Notes under the pieces: generated by a model | What the model saw: the letters and a program-made list of their open reading frames with translations, nothing else | Databases searched by the model: none | What the model was told of the DNA's origin: nothing | Part shown: positions 17,394-26,900 of the stretch, piece after piece | How the letters are laid out: the number at the start of each line of letters is the position of its first letter | Position numbering within the stretch: the stretch's first letter is position 1 | Program-made: the position numbers and the translations under genes | Source of the DNA: Thalassotalea insulae | GTDB taxonomy: Bacteria > Pseudomonadota > Gammaproteobacteria > Enterobacterales > Alteromonadaceae | Length of the DNA: 64,000 nt | Assembly (NCBI RefSeq): GCF_030161395.1 | Contig: NZ_BSST01000001.1 | Span: forward strand, 3,410,001-3,474,000 | Direction of reading: 5' to 3'

Positions 17394-20084
17394 ATGAGTC
17401 TATTTAAAGCTCTTATTAATAAATTACAATTGTTTTTTATTGGTAGTATTTTAATTTTTGGTTTTAATGCGTTAGCGATTGAAAAGCCAGCCTCTATCGT
17501 TGAGGTAGATACGTTTGGTTCTGAAGGCTATAAGTTACTCGAAAAAATTGATAAAAACCTCGTTGCAGTAACCACGCCAAATTCTCGACTAGGTGAGTTT
17601 GGAAAATATGTCGATGTTTTTCGAATCGAACAGGATAAGTTAATTAAAACCGATTCAGTTGACTTTGAAACTATCAATGATGACTTTTCAAATCCTGCTG
17701 TCCGGGATATGGCTAAAATTAATGAAAAATTAATATTTTATGTTGAACTTGGTTATCGTGCATGCTTGGTTATTGCTTCTATTGATAATGATAAATTTGT
17801 TTTTGATGATTTTTTTAACATAAATCTAAGTCTTAGAGATGCTAAGCTTCATTTAGGTAATAATGATAATTTTTATCTGTCCGCTGTTGTTGATGGTGAG
17901 TTGAGAATAGAGCATTTTCAATTTGCGGATGGACAAGTTGTAAGTAAATCTTCTACATTAATTGCTCACACTACTGATAAACAAACTTCTTATGGAGATT
18001 TCTATAAATTAGATTTCACAGAAGATTATTTACTCGCCGTGATTTTTGATCCTGATGGACAAGCTAGTTTTATAAAAACAGCGTTAACAGAGAGTGGTGC
18101 TTTAGGTGAGATTGAACCAATGGTGTTTGCTGGAGCTAAAGATCAATATTGGAATATAAAACTTGATGGCACTAAAGCTTACTTGTTTCCTTTATATAGA
18201 GGAATTCAGGTTGTAAATATCTCAGCGAATAAATTGGAACTACTTTTTGAAGATTTGGAGACTAATTACACGCCTACGGGGTATACCCAAATTTTGAATG
18301 AGACACTTATAGGCACGGATCATTATCAGTTAACGTTTTTTGATATAAAGAATCCAGAGTCCCCTTATTTACTAAATAATTATGATTATAGTTTCTGGCA
18401 GAGCGAAGACTTTGTTATTGACGGAGATAGGCTTTATATAGCACGCAAAGAATCAGGGCTTCAGGTTGTAGATATTGCTGATTATTCAAATCCTAAGGTT
18501 TTATATAGCTATACACAGTCGAGCATAGTAACGGATTTTGCTGTTAGAAATGGCAAATTGGCAACTGGTTCTGCTTATGCTCCAGTTAGTCTTTGGGACA
18601 TATCAAATCCTAAAGAAACAACCCTGAGTTACCAATTTACAAAGCAAAATTTTATTAATATGTCTGCAAGTGATTTAAATTCTTTTAAAGGGTTAGAATT
18701 TATTGATGATGAACGTTTATTGCTAGTTAGTGATAATGCTCAGGGTTTTAACGTAAAAATACCCGGTAACGATAATGATCTTGTGAATGATTGGTTTAGT
18801 ATTTTTAATCAATATGCAAGCTCATCAATAGGAGAAGTTATTTCTCTATCTAATGGTTATGTTTTATTAGCTAATGACGATTTATATTTTTTTGATCAAT
18901 ATAATGCATATGCTCATGTGAAAGTAATCGAATCTCACATTTGGGATGTGGTGAATACACCTGTAGCACACAATAATAAACTTTTTGTTCAGGTGTTTGG
19001 TCATATTGAAGTGTATGATACTTCAAATTTAACAGATGTTTATAAGATTACTACGATCGAATTAGATAGCTATAGTTATCGAGGCAATTTAGCGGTAAAA
19101 AGTAACTATTTATTTACTCTTGAATTAGGGCAGATAGCTGTGTTTGATATCTCAGATTTAAACGATGTCAAAAGAGTATCGACAATAGACATTAATTCTT
19201 TGCGATATGGCGTCTCTGGGAAGGCAATATATGTTGAGGGAAATTATTTAGTTGCATTTGGCAAAGGGGCATTGTTATTTGATATCAGTGAACCAAGTGA
19301 GCCTATTTTGATTGATGAAAATATGGGCTTATCAACGAATGGCACTGGTATTGGTATGCAAGGTCAGTTTTTTAATGTCCTCGCATATACAGGTGGAACA
19401 GTTCAACGTACAGCGCTTAACTATGCCCCTGTTGTGAACACTGATAAATTCGAAGTGACTGAAGATGAAGTATTGCCTGTAATTCAGCTATTTTCTGATC
19501 CAGAAGGTGATGATGTCACTATCACTATAATTGATGGTGCATCAAATGGTGTTGTTACTGTAACACCGGAATTGAGATATCAGCCAAATGAAAACTATAA
19601 CGGTGAAGATAGTTTTATTATTAAATTGGAAGATATTTACGGTAATAATATTGAAAAGGAAATTATAGTTTCGGTATTGTCTGTAGATGATATACCAGTA
19701 GCTGAATCGCTTACGGCAACAGTAAACCATAATAGTGCATATACAAGGTCACTAGCTACAACAGATGTCGACGGTGATAACTTGCAGTATAGCTTGTTAA
19801 ATGATGCGACTAATGGTGCGGTTAGTTTATCCGCTAATGGTAGTTTTACATACACACCAAATAACGGTTATTCAGGTTCAGATTCATTTACTTATGAAGT
19901 GAGCGATGGAAAAAATAGTTCTCAAGGTACAATAACGCTTTCCGTTCAAGCTGCTCCAGTAGTTGATACTAAAGAAAACTCGAGTAATGGCGGCGGTAGT
20001 GGTGGAGGAAGCATGGGATATATTTTGTTGATGCTTTGTATTGGATTATTACGTTTTCAAAGGCAACGCGAACTTTTATTCTAA
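17394..20084 (+). CDS. Exported LVIVD-repeat / cadherin-like protein with GlyGly-CTERM tail
   Basis: The 896-residue protein has a Sec signal peptide (to about residue 28, ending FGFNALA) and a long beta-propeller region made of LVIVD-like repeats (GLQVVDIADYSNPKVLYSY, QIAVFDISDLNDVKRVSTI, LLFDISEPSEPILID). Two cadherin-like/tandem-95 domains follow (about 680-765 and 770-855; NENYNGEDSFIIKLED, NNGYSGSDSFTYEVSDG). The C-terminus from about 865 is a GGGSGGGSMGYILLML stretch, then a hydrophobic helix and a basic end (RFQRQR), a GlyGly-CTERM signal processed by rhombosortase in Vibrio/Shewanella-type bacteria. It should be released or anchored at the cell surface, perhaps through type II secretion. 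Ligand and function are unknown. It lies between two copies of the fdx tail. Confidence 0.8.
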   Translation: MSLFKALINKLQLFFIGSILIFGFNALAIEKPASIVEVDTFGSEGYKLLEKIDKNLVAVTTPNSRLGEFGKYVDVFRIEQDKLIKTDSVDFETINDDFSNPAVRDMAKINEKLIFYVELGYRACLVIASIDNDKFVFDDFFNINLSLRDAKLHLGNNDNFYLSAVVDGELRIEHFQFADGQVVSKSSTLIAHTTDKQTSYGDFYKLDFTEDYLLAVIFDPDGQASFIKTALTESGALGEIEPMVFAGAKDQYWNIKLDGTKAYLFPLYRGIQVVNISANKLELLFEDLETNYTPTGYTQILNETLIGTDHYQLTFFDIKNPESPYLLNNYDYSFWQSEDFVIDGDRLYIARKESGLQVVDIADYSNPKVLYSYTQSSIVTDFAVRNGKLATGSAYAPVSLWDISNPKETTLSYQFTKQNFINMSASDLNSFKGLEFIDDERLLLVSDNAQGFNVKIPGNDNDLVNDWFSIFNQYASSSIGEVISLSNGYVLLANDDLYFFDQYNAYAHVKVIESHIWDVVNTPVAHNNKLFVQVFGHIEVYDTSNLTDVYKITTIELDSYSYRGNLAVKSNYLFTLELGQIAVFDISDLNDVKRVSTIDINSLRYGVSGKAIYVEGNYLVAFGKGALLFDISEPSEPILIDENMGLSTNGTGIGMQGQFFNVLAYTGGTVQRTALNYAPVVNTDKFEVTEDEVLPVIQLFSDPEGDDVTITIIDGASNGVVTVTPELRYQPNENYNGEDSFIIKLEDIYGNNIEKEIIVSVLSVDDIPVAESLTATVNHNSAYTRSLATTDVDGDNLQYSLLNDATNGAVSLSANGSFTYTPNNGYSGSDSFTYEVSDGKNSSQGTITLSVQAAPVVDTKENSSNGGGSGGGSMGYILLMLCIGLLRFQRQRELLF

Positions 20085-20184
20085 AGTGAACATACCATCA
20101 ATATGGTGTCTGAAAATCACTAATTATTTCAACAGACTAAGTTTAATGAAAGGGTAATAACAGATATGTTATTACCCTTTTTTA
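20082..20184 (+). repeat. Partial copy of the fdx 3' end with terminator (copy 2)
   Basis: Immediately at the stop of the surface-protein gene, bases 20085-20123 read in frame SEHTINMVSENH then TAA, nearly the C-terminus of the local Fdx (KYTVNMVSENH), followed by the same terminator. There is no upstream fdx body. Compared with copy 1 it is about 86% identical from 20100. The slightly different residues suggest it comes from an fdx allele of another strain. Confidence 0.8.
20149..20184 (+). terminator. Terminator within fdx-tail copy 2
   Basis: AAAGGGTAATAAC (20149-20161) pairs perfectly with GTTATTACCCTTT (20168-20180) around AGATAT and is followed by Ts. It now serves as the terminator of the surface-protein gene. 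Confidence 0.85.
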
Positions 20185-20305
20185 TTTGTATAAGTTTTGG
20201 CTGAAAACACTATTATATGATGTTCTCAGAATAAAATTTGTTGAACATTTACTTTAGAGTGTAATGATTGGCAATATAAAGGAAACACAAGAGTTAGGTA
20301 ACTTT

Positions 20306-20319
20306 TTGATCTTTATCAA
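20306..20319. promoter_or_regulatory. FNR/EtrA-type operator
   Basis: TTGATCTTTATCAA is a perfect match to the FNR consensus TTGATnnnnATCAA. It lies about 120 bases upstream of the small ORF/TonB/hybrid-kinase operon, and possible -10 elements follow (TATAAC at 20333-20338). This suggests oxygen-responsive control, though CRP-family relatives bind similar boxes. Confidence 0.65.
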
Positions 20320-20436
20320 ACTAAATCATTGGTATAACAACTCGTAGCATTTAAATTTTCTACTAGACTAAGAGTATCGACTATCAGGGATTGGTTAGCA
20401 TTTTGCTGACTGTTCTAAAACACAGGGATGCTTGTT

Positions 20437-20751
20437 ATGTCTATTATTCCCAGATTTAGCTATCAATATCCAGGTCAAGAGCTAGCGCTTTCTCCGCTAT
20501 GCTTATCTTCTCCTAAAATTATTTTTAACAACCTAAGCGATGACAAGATGTCGGTTCAATTCGAATTGGCAAATTTGAGTACTGAACAGGGTCTAACGCC
20601 AAGCCTGCATTATTTGAATGGTGCGGTTTTTTTTAATACTGACTGTGGGCAGCATCCAGCAGCTAGCTCTTTTCCTTGGTGTGGCAGCCGAATAAATATC
20701 AAGACTAAGTACTCGGTAGTAAATAACAAAAAACTTCAGGTGGTTATATGA
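20437..20751 (+). CDS. Small protein of unknown function, coupled to TonB receptor
   Basis: The 104-residue ORF uses ATG 20437, with AGGGA at 20424-20428 before it; ATG 20428 is an alternative start. I recognise no domain and see no signal peptide or membrane segment. It carries three cysteines (one near residue 22 and a CGQHPAASSFPWCG pair). Its stop TGA overlaps the ATG of the TonB receptor (ATGA, 20748-20751), the classic arrangement for translational coupling, which argues that it is translated. It is the first gene after the FNR-type box. Confidence 0.5.
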   Translation: MSIIPRFSYQYPGQELALSPLCLSSPKIIFNNLSDDKMSVQFELANLSTEQGLTPSLHYLNGAVFFNTDCGQHPAASSFPWCGSRINIKTKYSVVNNKKLQVVI

Positions 20752-22877
20752 AAAATAGGGCAACAATAGCTGGGTTAAGTTTTTTTGCCCTGACACTCAG
20801 TGCCGGGGCTGAAGTCGTGCAGGAATCTCTAGAGCAGGACTTTCTAGAGGTTTATGGTGATACTGATATGATCAGTATAGCTACAGGTAATTTGCAATCT
20901 ATTGCCAAAGCACCTGCCGTCGCTTCTGTGATTTATGCTAAAGATATCGAGGCGATGGGGGCGACGGATCTCGATCAGGTATTGGAAAGCATTCCGGGTC
21001 TTCATGTTAACCGCCATGCTCTTGGGTATAATTCCATTTATGTATTTCGAGGCATAGAGTCGAGCTTTAACCCTCAGGTGTTAGTGCTGATTAATGGCAT
21101 TCCCATCAGCAATTTATATCATGGGGATCGCAGCCTGATTTGGGGCGGTATGCCAGTGAAAGCGATCAACCGAGTTGAAGTGATCCGCGGACCTGGGTCG
21201 GCGTTATATGGCGCAGATGCGTTTGCCGGAGTTATCAATATAGTAACGCTGTCGGCACAGGATATTGAGCAAAACCAGCTGGGAGCTGGTGTTGGCAGTT
21301 ATAGCACCAAAGATGCTTGGGGCAGGTTCAGCCATAGCTGGCAGCAATGGCACTTGGGATTGGTGGTGGAATACCATAATACCCAGGGACAGGATGAAGT
21401 TATTGAATCGGATCTACAGTCGATACTTGATTTTCTTAGCGGAACCCAGGCATCACATGCTCCTGGCTCTGTCAGTTTAGCTCGCAAGAACTTGGATATT
21501 CGTTTTGATTTGAGCAAGGGAAACTGGCAATTCAGGGCCGGATTACAGCAAAGGAAAAATTGGGGCAATGGTGCAGGGGTCGCTGAAGCGTTAGATCCAC
21601 AGAACCGTTGGTCTAGTGATCGCTATAATATGGATCTGACCTATCACAACTCGCAGCTAACACCGTTTTGGGATTTGCAAGCGCAGCTTAGTTATTTTGA
21701 CACCAGTATTGAAAGTGAAAACTATATGCGGGTATTTCCTCAAGGTAGTGATCTGACCTTAATCGGTTTTGGCGGTGTTTTTCCTGATGGTTTAATCGGT
21801 ACTCCTGAGTCTTTTGAACGTCATTACAGAGCTATGTTCACAGCGAATTATTCTGGTTTTGAAGTGCACCAAATCCGTCTCGGCGTGGGCTATGTCTTGA
21901 GCGATTTGTATAAGGTACAGGAGCATAAAAACTTTGGCATAGACCCTGACACCGGATTATTTTTACCGCCAGGCGCTGAGGTGATAGATGTGAGTGACAC
22001 GCCTTATGTCTACATGACAGAGGGCGACAGAAAGAACAGTTATATTTTTATTCAAGATGTTTGGAGTTTCACTAATGACTGGGAGTTGACCGGCGGTATC
22101 AGATACGATCACTATTCAAATTTTGGTCATACCGTAAATCCCAGGTTAGCCTTGGTCTGGTCCAGTACACGGCAATTAACAACAAAATTTCTCTATGGCA
22201 AGGCATTTAGGGCCCCTTCTTTTGCTGAAACAAATGCCATTAATAATCCTATTTTGCTGGGAAATCCTGAACTGGATCCGGAAAAATTAACCAGTTTCGA
22301 GCTTGCGTTTGACTACAGGTTCAGTGAACAACTGAGCTTTAACCTTAACCTGTTTCATTATGATTGGCGCGATATCATTAAGTTTACCGCCGATGTTGAT
22401 AGTAATACCAAATCCGCCAAAAATGTTGGCAGTCAAGATGGACGGGGATTGGAATTTGAAAGCCACTGGCAGCTTAATTCGGATTTTCAGTTGGAGTTTA
22501 ATTATGCCTGGCAAGATTCTTATGAAAAAGATGATGGAAGAGCTGATGCCAGCCAGGTGCCACAGCAACAATACTATTTGGCTGGTCATTGGCAGTTATT
22601 GCCTGGAGTCATGGTTAATACTCAGTTGCATTGGGTCATGGACAGGCTGCGGGAGCCTAGCGACAGTCGCCCGGAAATTGATGACTATACGCTGCTCAAC
22701 CTGACGTTAAGCTATGTTAGTGAAAATGGTGATTGGGGAGCAGACCTGCGCATTGCCAACGTGGCGGATACCGACGCACGCGAGCCCAGTGAATGGGCGA
22801 GTCCGGCAGCAGCCTTGCCTAATGATTTACCTCTGGCGGGTAGAAATGTTTATGTGCAGTTTCATCGTCAATTTTAA
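20748..22877 (+). CDS. TonB-dependent outer-membrane receptor
   Basis: The 709-residue protein has a signal peptide (to about residue 21, LTLSAGA), a possible TonB box near DMISIATG, a plug domain (DLDQVLESIPGLHVN, VEVIRGPGSALYGADAFAGVINIV) and a 22-strand-type barrel ending in an aromatic terminus (VYVQFHRQF). It imports or senses a large ligand at the outer membrane with TonB energy. The ligand is not evident. The gene is followed by a periplasmic binding protein and a giant sensor, so it may be part of a sensing rather than a bulk-uptake system. Confidence 0.9.
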   Translation: MKNRATIAGLSFFALTLSAGAEVVQESLEQDFLEVYGDTDMISIATGNLQSIAKAPAVASVIYAKDIEAMGATDLDQVLESIPGLHVNRHALGYNSIYVFRGIESSFNPQVLVLINGIPISNLYHGDRSLIWGGMPVKAINRVEVIRGPGSALYGADAFAGVINIVTLSAQDIEQNQLGAGVGSYSTKDAWGRFSHSWQQWHLGLVVEYHNTQGQDEVIESDLQSILDFLSGTQASHAPGSVSLARKNLDIRFDLSKGNWQFRAGLQQRKNWGNGAGVAEALDPQNRWSSDRYNMDLTYHNSQLTPFWDLQAQLSYFDTSIESENYMRVFPQGSDLTLIGFGGVFPDGLIGTPESFERHYRAMFTANYSGFEVHQIRLGVGYVLSDLYKVQEHKNFGIDPDTGLFLPPGAEVIDVSDTPYVYMTEGDRKNSYIFIQDVWSFTNDWELTGGIRYDHYSNFGHTVNPRLALVWSSTRQLTTKFLYGKAFRAPSFAETNAINNPILLGNPELDPEKLTSFELAFDYRFSEQLSFNLNLFHYDWRDIIKFTADVDSNTKSAKNVGSQDGRGLEFESHWQLNSDFQLEFNYAWQDSYEKDDGRADASQVPQQQYYLAGHWQLLPGVMVNTQLHWVMDRLREPSDSRPEIDDYTLLNLTLSYVSENGDWGADLRIANVADTDAREPSEWASPAAALPNDLPLAGRNVYVQFHRQF

Positions 22878-23003
22878 TGAGGTTGGAATGCATTTATGCC
22901 GATACTCACTGTTTTTTCTTTGCAAACACCTGATAAGAGCAAATTTGTTGGCCAACTCAGGCAAAACTGCCTTGATTGGCTAAAGTTAGGTATTTATCTG
23001 GGG

Positions 23004-23936
23004 ATGCTTCGACGTTTTGTGGTGGCATGCTTACTGTGTCAGGTACTGCCAGTTTTTGCTGAACCTGATTATCTTCAGCAAAAGAAAGTGGTGATAATTT
23101 ACCCTAAAGTTTCCGCGCCATATAACCAAATATTTGAGCAAATTATAGAAGGCATAAAACAAGAATTTCCTGGAGAGGTTTTGTTGTATTTATTAGATAA
23201 AACAAGTTCAAAGCAGAAACTTGGTGATTGGATACGAGAGCAAAATGTCGATGCTTTTTTACCGTTAGGGAGCATGGCTAAAGCTATGCTCAATGGCACA
23301 GGCAAACATTTTCCTCTGGTGCAGGGCGCCATTAGTCGGTTGGCAAACGGTAGCGATCATTCGGGCATCGTCATGTTGCCAGATCCAGATAAGATGTTGC
23401 GCCATTTTGTTGAATTAATAGGTACAAGTAAAGATATCCACCTGGTTTACAATCCTGTAAATCAAGAATATTGGGTTTCCCATGCAATCGAGGCAGCGGC
23501 AACCTTAGGTATTAAATTGAAATTGTACCAGGCTGCTGATTTGGCACATTCAGCGCTGGCTTATCGTCAGCTGCTGTCGAAGCTGAATCCTAAACATGAT
23601 GCCTTGTGGCTGGCATCTGATCACAAGATCATGGATGCGGCGATCTTTAATCATGTTTTGGAGTTTTCCTGGCAGCATGAATTAACCGTATTTTCCAATA
23701 AACTGCCCGATGTTAAGCGAGGAGCTCTTTTTTCCATGTTCCCGGACAATGTGTTGATGGGAAGAAACTTAGCGCTAATGCTGATGCAACGTATAAAAGA
23801 TCCTAGACAAAAAGCGAAGATAGAATACCTTTCTGCCGTGAAAGTTGCGATTAATATACGCACAGCCAAGCATCTCGGCCTACACTTGTCAGAAGCGGAG
23901 TTAAGTCATTATGGGTTGGTCTACCCTTTACCATAA
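23004..23936 (+). CDS. Periplasmic ABC_sub_bind-family binding protein
   Basis: I prefer ATG 23004, which opens directly on a signal peptide (MLRRFVVACLLCQVLPVFA); the frame extends upstream to ATG 22896. The mature protein of about 290 residues resembles the ABC substrate-binding family PF04392 (VVIIYPKVSAPYNQIFEQII, HLVYNPVNQEYW, ALWLASDHKIMD, SNKLPDVKRGALFSMFPDN). No ABC permease or ATPase gene is nearby, so it may hand its ligand to the membrane sensor encoded 13 bases downstream instead of a transporter. Confidence 0.78.
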   Translation: MLRRFVVACLLCQVLPVFAEPDYLQQKKVVIIYPKVSAPYNQIFEQIIEGIKQEFPGEVLLYLLDKTSSKQKLGDWIREQNVDAFLPLGSMAKAMLNGTGKHFPLVQGAISRLANGSDHSGIVMLPDPDKMLRHFVELIGTSKDIHLVYNPVNQEYWVSHAIEAAATLGIKLKLYQAADLAHSALAYRQLLSKLNPKHDALWLASDHKIMDAAIFNHVLEFSWQHELTVFSNKLPDVKRGALFSMFPDNVLMGRNLALMLMQRIKDPRQKAKIEYLSAVKVAINIRTAKHLGLHLSEAELSHYGLVYPLP

Positions 23937-23949
23937 GTTAGAGGTGATA

Positions 23950-26900
23950 ATGGAAATTACCGATAAAGTATCACAATTCTTTTTAGCTAAGTTGAGTTTT
24001 CGCCAGCAATTGGCACTTACTTTTACCGTGGGCATCCTGTTGTTGACTGTGGTTTCATCTATAGTTACGACCCGAAGTTCACAACAAACCGTGATAAAAC
24101 AGTTTGTTCAGCAAGGGAAAAAGACCAGTCAGAATTTTGCCGAACACAGTAAATTGGCGTTGCTGTATGCCAGTGAAGAGCTGGCGAAGGAGCAAGTTCA
24201 AGCTGCGCTGGGGTTTCCCGATATTATCGGTGTGACCATTTACCGTAAAGATGGCAAAGCCCTGCTCAGTAAAGGCCAAGCGCCAAAGTTACAACTGAGC
24301 AAGCAACTAATGGATTTACCCAGCACTGAACCAGTATATTTTGAAGATGAACACAGTTGGGAATTTTACGCACCGGTATACTCAAGCAATGATAGTGAGT
24401 CCGAAGCTTCGCCTTTTGCCAGTGAAAGCCCTTCGTCTGAGTTAATAGGCTTTGTCGCACTTATCCAAAGCAAACAAAGCCTGAATCGAATCAGCCGGGA
24501 AATTACCCTGACCAATATGATGACTTCAGGCTCGTTGGCAATCATTCTTTTGCTCGGGCTTATTGTTATTACCAATAGTGTTACCCGGCCACTCAAGCGC
24601 CTGGCAAGCAATATGCGCCAGGCGGAGCAGGGCAGCAACAAGGTTAGAGCCAGTTTGCAGGGGCCGAAAGACATCAAACATATGGAACAGGCTTTCAATA
24701 CCATGATGGACACACTAGATAGGCGACAGCAGGAACTGGAACGAGCAAGAGACAGTGCCCTGGCTTCTGCTGCTATGAAAGGTCAATTTGTCGCCACGGT
24801 CAGCCATGAACTGAGAACGCCACTTAACAGTATTTTAGGCATGATGGAGATGGTTGACGATGAGGATCTATCTCCCAAAAAGCATTATTACCTCAACATT
24901 GCTAGAGAATCTGGTGAACATTTATTAAGACTTATCAACGATATACTGGACTTTAGTAAACTTGAATCATCTAAGATGCGGTTAAGTTTCGAGTCCTTCA
25001 ACTTGCATAGCTTACTGAGTGATATCGGCGAGCTGATGCAGTTGCAGTTAAACAGTAAACACCTGCTCTTTGGTGTACGTATCGACCCGGCGATCCCTGA
25101 GCACTTGATTGGCGATGCCGGCCGTATTAGACAGGTTATCATTAATTTGCTGGGTAACGCGGCTAAATTTACCCCCGTAGGCTGCATTTTAGTTGATATC
25201 AGTCTGCAAACCATGGCTGATGACAAAATCAGATTGAAGGTCGCAGTATATGATACCGGTATCGGGATAGAGAAATCGGCTCAGCGTCTTATTTTTCAGG
25301 CGTTTAGTCAGGCCGATAGTAGCACAACAAGACTTTATGGCGGCTCAGGACTGGGGCTAGCGATTTCCAGTCATCTGGTCAGTATTATGGGAGGGGAAAT
25401 TGGTGTTGAAAGTCAGTTAGGGCAGGGAAGCTGTTTTTGGTTTACTGTGAATTTGGAGCTCACTGAAAATATTAATCCACCAACAGCGAATGTTACGCTG
25501 GAACAGCTACAAACACCACTGTTAGTGTTGGAAGGTAGCAACAGCAATCTCAATGAGAGTCAGGCCTTGCTTGAACAAGGTTATTCAGTCCATAGTGCAG
25601 TCAATATAAGTAAGGCCACGCATTTGCTGCACCAAGCTAGCGACAATGGTAGGCCTTATCGCTTGATACTTATTTTTGATTCCGCGATGTTAGCTGATGT
25701 TAAGGGCTTTTTCCGCCAGGTTAACGAAGAAAAGAGGTTTGCTGATCCCGTTGTGTTGGTAATTTCGGCAAAGTGGAAACAGGATGACCCCTGCATCATC
25801 CATCATTTGTATTACTTGCCGAGCTGGCTAAAACCTCAGCAGTTAGGAGCAGTGATCAATCATCTGATGTTGGCTCAGTTAAACAAAAGAAAATTACCTG
25901 CATCAAGTGCAGAAGTGAAAGAAATGGTCGCCCTTGGTGAACATGAACAAACCGCTGACCTTGATAATGTATCGGCTACAGTCAGTTCTATTATGGTGGT
26001 AGAAGACAACAGGGCTAATCAACTCGTGGTTACGGCAATGTTAGAAAAACTGGGGCATAAGCCGATTATTGCCAATCATGGTAAAGAGGCATTGGAACTG
26101 TTGGCTAAACATCAGGTGGCACTTATTTTTATGGATTGCCATATGCCGGTAATGGATGGCTATGAAACGACTTCACGTATCAGGGCACAGCAAGGCGTTG
26201 GCCAGCATATTCCTATCATTGCGATGACCGCTGATGCCGGTAGCGATGATAAAAAGCGTTGCTTTAACATAGGTATGGATGACTTTTTGCTTAAACCGTT
26301 ATTTATTAAACCGTTGGAGCAAAAGCTGGCACATTGGCTGCCTAGTGGTAAGGCTAAGCAGCGGCTTGAAGAACCCCCTGTTTTTGTTAAAGAAGCCCTT
26401 CCTCATATCGACAGCCCTCAACCGTTAATCGACTTTAATGTGTTGGCGCAATTGAAAGAAGAAACAGGCGTGAGCTTTGCCAAGCTGGTACAGGCATTTT
26501 TGGAGGATACACCGGTCACTTTGAAGCAGCTGCAAGAGGCCATTGAACAGCAAGATATGGGAAAAATTAAAGCCTATAGTCATTTATTAAAAGGCAGTTC
26601 GGCAACCTTAGGGGCGAGTCAGCTTTCAGCCATTGCGCATAATATTGAGCATCAACTGGAAGATATGGATCAGGAATATATGCTGAGCGAATATGATGAG
26701 CTAAAGCTAATCTATAGCAGGGTTAAAGACAAGCTGATTCAGGAATTGAAAAGCATTAATTTTGAGCAGCTCGTCACTGATGCGTTATCGAATAGTAAAA
26801 TCAGTTTTACTCAGGAACAACCTTATATCCTGATCGTTGATGATGATCGTAGCACTCGTTTGACGTTAAGAGCATCGCTAGAACATGACAATTATTATTT

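Noticed and set aside
22714..22983. 89-codon ORF across the TonB receptor end
   Set aside because: It reads through the receptor in another frame; the receptor's terminal strand is intact.
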